64,000 nt of DNA, taken from contig NW_005434541.1 of the NCBI RefSeq assembly GCF_000315625.1, forward strand, positions 122,669 through 186,668, given 5' to 3'. Of this stretch, positions 34,500-44,639 are shown in pieces. How positions within the stretch are numbered: position 1 is the stretch's first letter; every line of letters starts with the position of its first letter. The notes under the pieces are model-generated. The model did no database searches. It was not told where the DNA came from and worked only from the letters and a program-made list of their open reading frames with translations. The stretch comes from Guillardia theta CCMP2712. Taxonomy: Eukaryota; Cryptophyceae; Pyrenomonadales; Geminigeraceae. A program made the translations under genes and the position numbers.

Positions 34500-35560
34500 G
34501 TTCAATCATGGCAACAAGCTACTGTCAGAGATAGATTCCTTCTTGAGGATTGAAAGTGGCACCCAGTGCGAAGAGTTTAGCCATTAGAGCCTGAGCATAT
34601 GTTAGTGGTGCTCTTGCTCGCCGTTCTCACCTTGGCCTCAATGAGGAAGAGATCGTTGCTAGACGCAAGCCTGTTGACAAATCTTAATGAGGAAGGAGGC
34701 AGCGTTGTGCGGCACCTTCTAACATCATCCTGGAGATGTTTGCTTGACATCAAAGTCGAGCAGGCAGGCGACGTCTGTCCCTTGAAAATTTCATCCTGCC
34801 AGGCTTGAGTTGACCAACAAGACCAGCAAGCAAGGATGAAGTGACCTGTTGGTGCCGGTCTGTATCAGAAAGACGGTCCTGCCCTGCTCCATGACATCAG
34901 AAGATATTTTGCCCATCAGTAATACCTTGAACGAAATTGTGCAAGCATGCATTAGAGATCGTCGCAGAAGGGTTGGTTGAGCGGGCCTTCATCGCAATAT
35001 ACATCCCGACAAGCACAACCTGCGTGGCTCAAAATCAACGAGCACGAGGCAGTCAACGCCTTCTTGCCTGCTCCCTATCCGTCAGACTCATCCTCTCCAA
35101 TCGCACTGTCAGCTGCGCCTTTGATGCCTTAATCTGCTTCTCCTAAACGCAAGTGTGATTTTCCAATCCAAAACATCGCTACCACCTTCGGGGCCGCCTC
35201 CACCTCGTCCCCGCCTTCTGCTTGTTCCTCCTTCTCCGCGGCTTTATCTTCTTCTGTTTCCTCGTTTCCTGCTCCTGGGTTGCCATCTGGCTTCTCGTAC
35301 TCTGGTCCCTCGAAATCAGGAGCTTCAGGCCTTGCCTGACAAGAGCATCACAAAATTGCACTAGGGCTGTACTCTTACTTCTTCATCCCTATCCCCCATC
35401 TCATCGTCGAGCCTGCCGTAGATAATGGGGACAGGAGATAATCCCATCTCTTCAAGCGCCAACGCAGCTGCTCTCATTAAGTAGCTGCATGATTCCTAAT
35501 CAAGAGGCACCTGCCATGTACAGTACGTCGCAGAAGCTCAGCAAGGAAAACTTTGCATGC
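34500..35560 (-). CDS. exons of an unidentified gene, possibly the 3' part of the armadillo gene
   Basis: Minus-strand coding-like blocks separated by short introns: near 35.49-35.38 kb ('SYLMRAAALALEEMG', 'PVPIIYGRLDDEMGDRDEE'), near 35.33-35.17 kb (acidic, 'EETEEDKAAEKEEQ'), near 35.14-35.08 kb ('KASKAQLTVRLERMSLTDRE'), near 35.02-34.93 kb ('VVLVGMYIAMKARSTNPS'), 34.90-34.85 kb ('DVMEQGRTVFLIQTG') and 34.70-34.54 kb ('RFVNRLASSNDLFLIEAK', 'LFALGATFN'). No family recognised. The same strand and the tight spacing to the armadillo exons make one long gene plausible. Confidence 0.45.
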
Positions 35561-35779
35561 AAGTCTTGTACTTGTTTCAAAGTTTTCTCAAGCCCTAGAG
35601 TATCTCAACATCATGCGCTCGCACACACATTCGACATGTCACCGTGAAGATCTGAGCGGTGACCGACGTTTCCTCGGGCTCCTCCACTTGCGCCTTTGTC
35701 CGTTAGGCGAAAGCTTGAGAGGTCCAGCCAAGCTATACCCGAGTAAGAATTGCTTGGAAAGAGAGAGAGCACGAAAATT

Positions 35780-37877
35780 AGCCCACCCAGCTTCCACCAC
35801 CTCATCACGTCCTCCTCGGTCCTCACGATATGTTGAAAAGCCTCCTTGCATGCTCGTAGGTTCACCAGGTAGAGGCTCCACCTATCGGGAGAGCTTGCAG
35901 CCTTTTCCAAGTCAGGCACAAACAAACAAGGCAGAATAAAGGAAAACAGGGAGGTGTTGAGAGTTGACAGGTGAAAGTTGAAAGATTGGAGGGGAGCGCA
36001 CACCTGCTCGTCGTATGCTAATTTCAGCGATAGATGACTCATGATCTGGGAATTTCCTTCTTCGTCTACAGATGACCAACATCCCAAGTGCTCTGCCACC
36101 AACTCGCTGAGGTTGCGAATGAGCTTGAATGAACTAATTCGCCTTATGCTGAGGAGCTGAGCTGGAGCTCCTATCCGCTTCAAAACCGTGGCGTTTGGAG
36201 GAAATGCGCGGAGAAGGGAAAGCATCGCCTTCAACACGTTTGCTTGGATTGTTTCCTCCTCGGAAGCGAGCAGAAGCTCAAACAAGGTTTGTGAAGCCCC
36301 TGCCCTCCCAGCATCGCGGCTGTTCAAGGTGTGGCGGAGGCACAGAGAAGCAAGAGCAGCGGCTGCTTGATTCTTGACCCTGAAGCTCCGGTGCTTGCAG
36401 AGAGTGACGATGGAATCCATCACTTCCACTTTGCCGACTTCATCCTGCAAAGCAGTGTAGCCTGTGCTAGACAAGCGAATGACTTCCTGTACGTGATTTT
36501 GCTCGGGATATGCGCACATGAAGCCAAGGGCTGCGAGCACGTTCTCGATTACGTGCTCATCAGCATCTTTTAGCCTGAAAATAGATCAGGAAAGTGATAT
36601 CGGAATCAAAGTGAGGTAAAGAGGAGCAGCAGCAGGGCTTGGGGTCAACATGCAGAAGCAAGAGAATTGATTTGGGAGGAAAGGCGGGTAAACAGTAGAA
36701 AATGTAACGATGCTCGCCTTTCTCCTTTGATGAGGGTTGATAGCACTGGCACAGCTTGATACTGCAGAAGCGCAGCTTTACCACTGCTTTCGTTGGCTAG
36801 TTCCAGCAGCGCACCAGCTGCTTCCACGTGTGTTAGATGATCCTCGCTTACAGAACACAAAGCTATGAGCCCATAAACAGCGTTGGAGGATAGCAGGTTC
36901 ATTCTCAGCTCCTGGCTTCGTGCGACCTCCTTGATGCAGGCAGCTGCTCTCCGCCGAACCAGAGAAGACGGGTGATCAACAAGTGATAAGACTGCTTCGA
37001 CTCCTCCTGCTCTACAGAAATCCAGGCGGTTTGAGGAACTCTTGACAATTTCCAGTGATGCACCAATACTCTCTTCCAGTTTGTTGACTCCGCTCTTTCC
37101 ATCTTGAAGCATTCCTACCACATGCGGGATGGTCCCAACGGATCTCGCATGCTCCCTCGCCTCCTCTTCAACGAGTATTGCATCGAGGGCTGCAATTGCT
37201 GCTTCCTGCCGCTGTCCACCCTGGTAATCAGCCTCGTTTAGGTCACTTATGATTCAAAGAGCAGAGGATCAGAACCAAAAAGATGAAGGCATCAGGGAAG
37301 AATAGGAAGATGAGTAAGCAGACGGACAATTAGAGGAAATCACCTGATACGGTATCTGCTTGTTTACTCCTTGCTTACTTAGCAGCTCTTCAGAGTCGGG
37401 AGAGGAGATTATGTTGGTAAGGTTTCGAACCGCCCCTGCTGCAATGAATTTCATTCTGCTAGTGCTAGATCCTAGCTTGCACATGTGGCTGATTGCGAGA
37501 CTTGCGAAGGTTTGAACGATAAGAGAAGAATTGCTGCTGAGTTCTACTAGATGCTTTTCAACATCTGTTTTTTCTAAGGCATTTACGTTGGGCAGACAGT
37601 TCTCCACCGCCAGGGCAAAACACAAGCTGAGGGACTCGAGCATGAGTTTGTCTTTTGCCTGTCCTAAAGTAGCAGCGAGCAGAGGCATCACACCACCTTC
37701 CCACACAATGTCCTTTTCCTGGTACGTCACACTGAGCTCTTTCCTTGCCTCAGCCTTAGCTGCTTCATTGTTCGCCTTGCGAATGCTGTCAGCAAGAAGC
37801 AGCGCTGTCTTTGTGACTGCTGATTTGATCGGCAGGGCAAGATCTTTGAGCGCTTTCTTCACTTTCGGGTCAGACAT
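35780..37877 (-). CDS. armadillo/HEAT-repeat protein (multi-exon)
   Basis: Helical-repeat scaffold. The start at 37877 gives 'MSDPKVKKALKDLA'. Exons: 37877-~37343, ~37225-36723, ~36575-36005 and ~35915-35785. Repeats include 'VEKHLVELSSNSSLIVQTFASLAISHM' (split as VELSSNSSLIVQTFA and SLAISHM), 'GGVEAVLSLVDHPSSLVRRRA', 'AAGALLELANESSGKAALL' and 'DSIVTLCKHRSFRVKNQAAAALASL', with the GxxxxLxxLL and NNAxxAL-like patterns of ARM motifs. After 'DVMRWWKLGG' the frame probably splices on toward 35.5 kb. No enzyme domain is visible. A role in trafficking, cilia or nuclear import is possible, but nothing here decides it. Confidence 0.75.
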
Positions 37878-37978
37878 TGCAAATCGGGAAGGCGATACAG
37901 AATCTATCTATCAAATTTCTGGTAGACAACGACAAAATTCAAGATATTCTGCGTAAAATCAGTGAGAATTGAATCGAG

Positions 37979-38130
37979 GGAGGACAGAGGAGGACAGAGG
38001 AGGACAGAGGAGGACAGAGGACAGAGGACAGAGGAGAGGAAGAAAAGGAGAGGAGGAAGAGGAGAGAGGAGAGAGGAAAAAGGATAGGAGACAAATTGAA
38101 AGGGAGGAAAGAGAAGGTAGGAAGGGAGAG
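37979..38130. repeat. purine-rich low-complexity tract (GGACAGAGGA units)
   Basis: Six or so copies of gaggacagag followed by irregular GA-rich sequence, between the start of the armadillo gene and the telomere-like zone. A short cluster 'catggcggtctgcatggcggactgcatg' lies at 38196-38224. Confidence 0.85.
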
Positions 38131-38290
38131 AGGAGGAGAAAAAATTTAGGCGACCAAGAAATATCAGACAGGATGCTGAGACATACACTGTATGCATGGC
38201 GGTCTGCATGGCGGACTGCATGCAGTCTTCATGGCGGTTGAAAACCTATCTATCTGGTATACCCGTTGCCGCCCAGTTAGAAAATTTCAA

Positions 38291-38495
38291 GGTTTCTGGT
38301 TTAGGGTTCCTGGTTTAGGGTTCCTGATTTAGGCTTCCTGGTTTAGGGTTTAGGGCACTCCCAGTACTCGCGAGCCTCTTTAGACTACGATTGTGTATGT
38401 GGGTTTTTAGGGCTTAGGGCTTAGGGCTTAGGGCTTAGGGTTTAGGGCTTAGGGCTAAGGGCTTAGGGTTTAGGGTTTAGGGTTTAGGGTTTAGG
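38291..38495 (+). repeat. degenerate telomeric tract with a 3' retroelement relic
   Basis: 38291-38355 alternates TTTAGGG with TTCCTGG in 14-bp units. 38355-38395 ('actcccagtactcgcgagcc', 'ctctttagactacgattg') matches the 3' end of the retroelements at 40249-40290 and 62647-62690, so it is the terminal stub of an older copy. 38406-38465 is mainly CTTAGGG, and 38466-38495 is TTTAGGG. The G-rich strand is the + strand. This marks the border between the gene-bearing arm and the stacked telomeric zone. Confidence 0.85.
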
Positions 38496-38687
38496 AGCCG
38501 GCCCTTAGTAAGAGCAGCCGGCCCTTAGTAAGAGCAGCCGGCCCTTAGTAAGAGCAGAGCCGGCCCTTAGTAAGAGCAGCCGGCCCTTAGTAAGAGCATG
38601 CGGCCCTGCGGCGCGTAGGGAGAGCGCAAGGGGACCGGTGGAAGCTGCGAGCAAGAGGTTCATATAGTTCAAACAGCCTTTCTAAGC

Positions 38688-39945
38688 ATGGTACTACAGT
38701 ATGATGAGAGCGTTCGCAACCTGCTGTATCGGAGATCATGCCAATACACGCAGGGTGAGCGCTCAGGAGGCCACGTCGAGGAGGCCGCCGACCTCGTCGA
38801 GAAGGTGAACTTCACCAAGCGTTATCCGAATAGTCGGACAGCCGCAGTTATGCTTGCAGAGCTGAGGGGGGATGCACTCCCGACGCTATCGCTGAAGCCA
38901 TCCGCTCGACATGTCGGCAGGCGAGACGCGACCTGTTTGAAGACTCTCTGAGCGAATGGAGCTCAGAGTCGAAAGCATGGTTTATTCAACAGATGGAGGA
39001 GGCCAAGAAGCAGAATGTCGAGACATACATCGGCACCGAAGGCACCGAGGGGACCTCCTTCATCTCCATGACTCTCCTAGGGATTTCCTAGATCAACGTT
39101 GAAGGCATCGACATGGAGGAGGATTTGAACACCAAGTCCTGGAACGGGTCCAAGCTATGCATCCTCCTCGGCTCCACGGAGGATGCTCGACGCATGATGA
39201 AGGAGCTGCCCTTCTATCTCGAAGGCGCAGCCACCAAGCTCGAAGCAGTCGGCTTCGACAAGGAGCCTGAGGCGGCTGGTCAGCGGGGCACCAGCGACGC
39301 AGCGCAGCGACAGGAGGAGAGCGAGGGAGAGTGGCTGGAGTTTACAGACCTGGAGAGGATCACAATGGAGGCAGCATCTCCGTCAAGCCAAGAGGACATG
39401 CAGCTCGTCAGCGAGCTGTCAGCAGTCATTGAAGATGCAGCTTCTTTGAACGAGGCAGGGACGAGCGAGCCGATCAAGCTGGTCCTGGACAAGGCCGTTG
39501 GCAACCTCCACGACACGTTCTACTCTCCGGGGAGCCTGGAGTTCATGTCGCTGGGAGAGTGGGCGAAGTCGCTGGGAGAGTGGGCGAAGATGCCAACGTT
39601 CTCAAGGAGAAGCTGGGGAAGTGGCTGCAGAGCAAGCGCTGGACTCGCGTGCAAGGAGAGAGCAAGAAGGCAAGGAGGGGCAGCGCGTTCTCGCCACGGG
39701 CAACGGCAGCTGCTGAGCTTGAGCAGGAGGCGGAGAGCGACGACATAGAGCGTCGATCTCTTAGCCTCCTGTTCATAGCACTGAGTAAATTCGCAGAGAT
39801 GCATGTGCTGGCCTGCTCGCTGAAGGTGGACAAGAAGGACCGACTGCGAGTGGAGATGAGGGAAGATGACGAAGAAGAGGAAGACATGGAGGAAGAGCAA
39901 GGCGAGGGCGAGGAAGAAGACGGGGCGAGCCCGTACCGAGCTTGA
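38688..39945 (+). pseudogene. ORF1 (gag-like) of element A, broken
   Basis: The start region (MVLQYDESVRNLLYRRSCQYTQ, 38688) matches element C ORF1 but goes out of frame after about 40 codons and reaches a stop at 38951. At about 39090 the sequence jumps from the 'SMTLLGIS' region to 'INVEGIDMEEDL', an internal deletion of roughly 0.9 kb relative to element C (60735-61635). The C-terminal half is readable to ~39590, where an 18-bp duplication (ctgggagagtgggcgaag) and a small deletion shift the frame; it continues to 'GASPYRA' at 39945. Not translatable as one protein. Confidence 0.85.
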
Positions 39946-39954
39946 GCTGAGCTC

Positions 39955-40195
39955 AAGGTAAGGAGAGAAGGTAGGAGGCGACCGAAGGCCAAGGTGAGGA
40001 GAGGCAACTCTCCTGACTGAAGCTGAGGAAGCTGAATGGAGGACGAGTAGGTGGCGACCGAAGGCCAAGGTGAGGAGAGGCAACTCTTCTGACTGAGGCT
40101 GAGGAAGCTGAATGGAGGTAGAGTAGGTGGCGACCGAAGGCCAAGGTGAGGAGAGGCGACTCTCCTGACTGAGGCTGAGGAAGCCAAGAGAAGAC
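39955..40195 (+). repeat. 3' UTR tandem repeat of element A (about 66 bp, three copies)
   Basis: Unit beginning 'gtaggtggcgaccgaaggcc' and including 'aaggtgaggagaggcaactc'. Element C has only one copy (62519-62585). The copies differ at a few bases (e.g. ctgaagctg/ctgaggctg), so this is not an assembly stutter of identical units. Confidence 0.85.
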
Positions 40196-40346
40196 AGCAG
40201 AAGTAGAGAGTAGAAAGACGCCTCAGAAGCAGGGTTCGCATTGTAGGCCGTGTACTCCCAGTGCTCGAGCGCCTCTTTAGACTAGGATCAAATTGCAAAA
40301 GCCCACAACGAGGCCGAGCAACATTCTAGCATTCTAATAAACTCAC

Positions 40347-40395
40347 ATAATAATAATAATAATAATAGGGTTTAGGGTTTAGGGTTTAGGGTTTA
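40347..40395 (+). repeat. (TAA)n tail joined to TTTAGGG repeats
   Basis: Seven TAA-type triplets at the 3' end of element A, then about four TTTAGGG units to 40395. A simple-repeat tail at the 3' end is typical of non-LTR retrotransposons of the I/R1 type. Confidence 0.88.
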
Positions 40396-41190
40396 GCAGA
40401 GGTTCCTTATTTCCTGGCAGAGGTTCCTTATTTCCTGGCAGAGGTTCCTTATTTCCTGGCAAGAGGTTCCTTATTTCCTGGCAGAGGTTCCTTATTTCCT
40501 GGCAGAGGTTCCTTATTTCCTGGCAGAGGTTCCTTATTTCCTGGCAGAGGTTCCTTATTTCCTGGCAGAGGTTCCTTATTTCCTGGCAGAGGTTCCTTAT
40601 TTCCTGGCAGAGGTTCCTTATTTCCTGGCAGAGGTTCCTTATTTCCTGGCAGAGGTTCCTTATTTCCTGGCAGAGGTTCCTTATTTCCTGGCAGAGGTTC
40701 CTTATTTCCTGGCAGAGGTTCCTTATTTCCTGGCAAAGGTTCCTTATTTCCTGGCAGAGGTTCCTTATTTCCTGGCAGAGGTTCCTTATTTCCTGGCAGA
40801 GGTTCCTTATTTCCTGGCAGAGGTTCCTTATTTCCTGGCAGAGGTTCCTTATTTCCTGGCAGAGGTTCCTTATTTCCTGGCAGAGGTTCCTTATTTCCTG
40901 GCAGAGGTTCCTTATTTCCTGGCAGAGGTTCCTTATTTCCTGGCAGAGGTTCCTTATTTCCTGGCAGAGGTTCCTTATTTCCTGGCAGAGGTTCCTTATT
41001 TCCTGGCAGAGGTTCCTTATTTCCTGGCAGAGGTTCCTTATTTCCTGGCAGAGGTTCCTTATTTCCTGGCAGAGGTTCCTTATTTCATGGCAGAGGTTCC
41101 TTATTTCCTGGCAGAGGTTCCTTATTTCCTGGCAGGTTCCTTATTTCCTGGCAGGTTCCTTATTTCCTGGCAGGTTCCTTATTTCCTGGC
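40396..41190 (+). repeat. 5' monomer array of element B (21 bp, about 38 copies)
   Basis: Unit 'gcagaggttccttatttcctg', highly homogeneous over nearly 800 bp, with shortened units at the 3' end (caggttccttatttcctgg). The minus strand is open through it (LPGNKEP repeats) only because 21 is a multiple of three. Its position matches the 19-20 bp arrays of the other elements, so it is probably a 5' UTR or promoter array. Confidence 0.92.
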
Positions 41191-41266
41191 ATGCAGATTT
41201 GCGGTACCCCTGCGCTGGTGGAGTAAGAGCCGCCAGGAACGACGGAAGCTTGGGAAACCATTGAGA

Positions 41267-43369
41267 ATGCTCCGAAGCATGTGGCCAATATCTATTGTGA
41301 ACCCTGACGAGATCGTGCAGTACCGTACCTCCAGCTACCTCAAGAGGCAGACGGAAACTGGAACGATGCCGTCACCAGCTGAGCTTGTGCGACGACTGGA
41401 TGACTTCGCAAGGCAGAATCCCAAAAGCAGGACGAGCAAAGCTCTGAAAGCCAAAGAGATATCCTTGGAAGCCTTAGCCGAAGCCATCAGTCACACATGC
41501 AGCTTTGCTGAACCTTCACCACTGGAGAGTCTGAAAGGTCTCGGGCAGTGGGGTGATGATGCCAGGCAGTGGTACCTGTCCGAATTTCTAGCAGACAGGC
41601 AACGGCAGATGGAGGCCAGGTCTTATGATGACCAGGGCACGAGTGTGCAGACGATTACCATGAAGGTACTAGGGATACCTGCATACTTCTCCAGACAGGT
41701 TGAAAACTTATGCGTCAAGCTGGAAGAGCAAGGCCTGATCGTAGATCAGACGCAAGACAGCAGGAGTTTGATCTTCAAGGCTCCCCTCAAGCCTGACCTG
41801 GCGAAGGCAGAAGAGATCCCAGCAGTGATCACCTTTGTCCGCAACGAGGCGGCAGAGAAATTCTGGAAAGGAGAAGGTACCTTTAAGGTGGCTGGAAGGA
41901 GGATCCTAGCAGTGAACCCAGCAGCCAACCCACCGATCTCGTTCAAGATGCGACCAAAGAAGGAGAACATGGGCAGAGTCGGAATCCTAGCGGAGGTGGC
42001 CCAACTCCTTAAGCTCAATGATTCGAGTACAGGTGATATATGTGAGATCTACAGGCAGTTGTGCTTGAAACAGGGCCTAGCAATTATCGACCTGATCCCA
42101 AACGCGGGAATGACAGTGAACCTCCCCCCCAAGAGGAACCTGCCGCCAAAGAAGGTGTTTGCAGCGGTAGGAATAGACACAGTCAACCAGAACAGAGAGG
42201 TAGACTGGATCGCGACTTGTTCGAGCCTGGAAGTAGCGGACATCGTCCTCCAGGCATTCGATCGACATGGAAAAGATCGAGCAGGAGTCACTTTGGGATT
42301 GGTCTCAGAGAATGACAAAATACTGAAATGGTTTTCAGTTCAAATGGAAGCAACGACTATGCTCAAGCATACGAAGAATGCTGTGCGACAGGAGGCGGCA
42401 ACGGCAACGGGGGCAGAGATGCTGTACTCAGTGCAAATCTCCTCCCCAGTGCCATCAGGGAAGTTCTCTCGAAGTGAGATTGAAAAAATCTGCGCCAGTG
42501 ACGAAACGGGCAGAGCCAAAGTCATCCGAAACATCCGGAGGTCTGTCGCATGCTGGGACCCACAGGTTGAAAAAGAGCTGCAACGGGTACACATCCAATG
42601 TGACGCAGAGACGGGGATGTGGGATGGGTCTGGAATTATTCTCAGGCTACGAAGTGAAAGGAGTGCAAGAAAGATGATGGCTGAATTCCCCACACACCTT
42701 CTCTGCTGGCAAGGCACAGTTGAGATCCAGACGACAGCAAGTAGTCTGAACCTCACAGTGTCGCCTCAGGCAACACAGGATCAATCTGACCAAGCGAACC
42801 GTGTGGAAAGAGATTGAACTGAACTCAATCATCAACGAAACAAACCTGCCCGACGCGGAAGCAGAGGTAGTAATTGCTGAGATCAAGACAGCTATCGCGG
42901 AAGTAGTTAACAGCAAGGAAAGACCTTACTTCGTCTTGACGATGCTGTGCACGACATGCAGGTCGCCTTAGACAGTCCAGGCAACGCGTCCTTCTCCACG
43001 CTGCAAGAATGGGCTGATAAAGGCACTGGAGCGACATGGGATACCCAGAGTAAGGGCTTCAAAGAGCGAGTCCAACGAATCGTTGAGAAGCATACATGGA
43101 AGGTCGCGAAGCGCAAGCAAAGCGCTTTTGCCCCCAAAGAAGAGAAGCAGTTTAAGACTGACCTGCTCTTCATTGCATTGAATAAATTCCTAGAGGAGAC
43201 AGTAATCTCTTCGGTAGGAATGCTGGGAGATAACGACGAACTAAAGTTCATGTTGAGCACTGAACTACAGATGAAAGAGGCCGGAATGGAAGAGGAACAG
43301 GAGGAAGGGAGCAAGGCGGACGACGCAGAGGGGATGTCACTAGACTCCCCCCCTGCGGCACAAGCTTAA
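41267..43369 (+). pseudogene. ORF1 (gag-like) of element B, two frame breaks
   Basis: Likely start is the ATG at 41267 (MLRSMWPISIVNPDEIVQ), because the frame upstream is only monomer repeat. It reads to a stop at 42817. The homology to element C ORF1 continues in a second frame ('LNSIINETNLPDAEAEVV', ~42820-42920) and then a third frame from about 42930 ('LDSPGNASFSTLQEWADKG' ... 'LLFIALNKFLEE') to 43369. Shared ORF1 landmarks are 'LGI', 'EEQGLIVD', 'EEIPAVITFVRNEAAEKFW' and the acidic C-terminus. No zinc knuckle seen; two segments look RRM-like (beta-alpha-beta), which is an inference. Overlap with the ORF2 start is ATGG at 43369. Confidence 0.8.
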
Positions 43370-44130
43370 TGGACGCAGGAACAGGAGGAGACGAGGGCAG
43401 GTGGGACAATTGGCACAAGGGTGAGGGGGAAGGACAAGAAGGTGAGAAAAACAAAGACAAAGAAAATCAAAAAACGACACAAACATTCGACCTCGTAGGG
43501 GAGATCCCCTGGAGTCGAAGGGAACAAAACAGAGAATATGGATTAGCGGCGCTACTCAACTCGGGAGAAGCTGGCTTTCTCTCCGAAGATGTTGTGGAGG
43601 CGATAATCCTCGAGGCAAGCGAAGGTATCGAACCATTGGAAGACAGATTTCAAGTAGCATGGCTACGAGACAAGAGGTACGCGAACGCGCAAACTAGAAA
43701 CCAGGTCGAGTCGCCGAGAGGGACTATTGTCCTCCCGAGAATAGTAGCTTGTTTGAGAGATCAAGAGGGAAGGACAAAGAGAGCAAAGCGACTACTAGCC
43801 GGGGCAGCTCAGCCATTCTTATTCCCGTGTGTAGAGAATGGCAATCATTGGATTCTACTAATGGCAGATTTTGACACAAAAAGAATACGCATTGTTGATT
43901 CACTCAGCACGGCTGAGAGAGACTTGGGGATTGTCAGAAGTCAAAGGGAGGCACAGTTTCAGCTGGACTTCTTCTCTTCCCTGTTCCTGCCTGCTCAAGT
44001 CCGAGTTTTGCCCAGATGACATTCGCTTGTAGAAGGAACATGCAACGACATGGCGGGTTTACCTGTCAACTGAGCTACAACAAACAGACAATCACAACTG
44101 TGGGATCTTCATACTGTTGCATTTGCTGCT
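43369..44130 (+). pseudogene. ORF2 N-terminus: ULP1/SENP-type (C48) cysteine protease domain, broken
   Basis: After a charged leader, the domain has the family triad in order: His in 'ENGNHWILLMADFD' (~43.85 kb), Asp in 'IRIVDSLS' (~43.90 kb), then Gln and Cys in 'LQQTDNHNCGIFILLHL' (~44.09-44.13 kb). The first part ends at TGA 44017-44019. The frame holding the Cys carries TAG at 44030-44032, so a frameshift and a nonsense codon separate the catalytic residues. ULP1 enzymes cleave SUMO or related modifiers; why a telomere retroelement would carry one is open (freeing target-site chromatin, or processing its own polyprotein). A similar OTU or ULP1 domain has been noted in a few other non-LTR elements. 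Confidence 0.8.
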
Positions 44131-44639
44131 GATCGCAAAGACAAACAGACCGACACAACGAGACATCTCAAAAACAGGTAGGCAGCAAGGCGTCCCCCCA
44201 CCCCAGCAATGGCTCGAGAGGATGAGGCACCGGCTGCTGGATGCGCTTTGGGTGGAGGATCCAGGAAAAGCGCGCATGCGAGAAACGATCAAAGGCATCT
44301 GCAGAGCTTTACAACACGCGCAAGATAAAGGGTACAAGGAATGGCAAGCAGCAGAGGTGACCCAGGCACAAGAGATGGAGCAGGGAGAGCAAGAACCGTG
44401 GCAAGCGAGAAACATGGCGGACCTGCGGACATATGAAAGGTCAGAACAGATGGACTCACTACCGCCGCAGGCCACATCGCTCCCCCCAGCGGGCAAGCAC
44501 AAAGAACAAGCTTCGAACGATGTAAGGGGAACTAGGGAGGAGGAGGAGACGCACTCTCCGGCAAGAGATCGAAGGGGAGTACCACATCAACTTCAATGGG
44601 CCAATAGGGAAGAGGAACAAATACTAACAACAGGTAGAA

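Larger units (their letters stand above)
38496..40367 (+). mobile_element. element A: ORF1-only telomeric retroelement, internally deleted
   Basis: Starts directly after TTTAGGG with five 20-bp monomers (agccggcccttagtaagagc, 38496-38599), then a leader, a broken ORF1 (38688-39945), a 3' UTR and a (TAA)n tail (about 40347-40367) that abuts TTTAGGG again. No reverse transcriptase. The 3' terminal ~100 bp is almost identical to element C. Its arrangement (telomere repeat, monomers, ORF1, shared 3' end, telomere repeat) matches elements C and D. Confidence 0.8.

Noticed and set aside
40449-40736. Repeat-only protein (LPGNKEP)n on the minus strand
   Set aside because: It is open only because the 21-bp monomer is a multiple of three; there is no unique sequence at either end.
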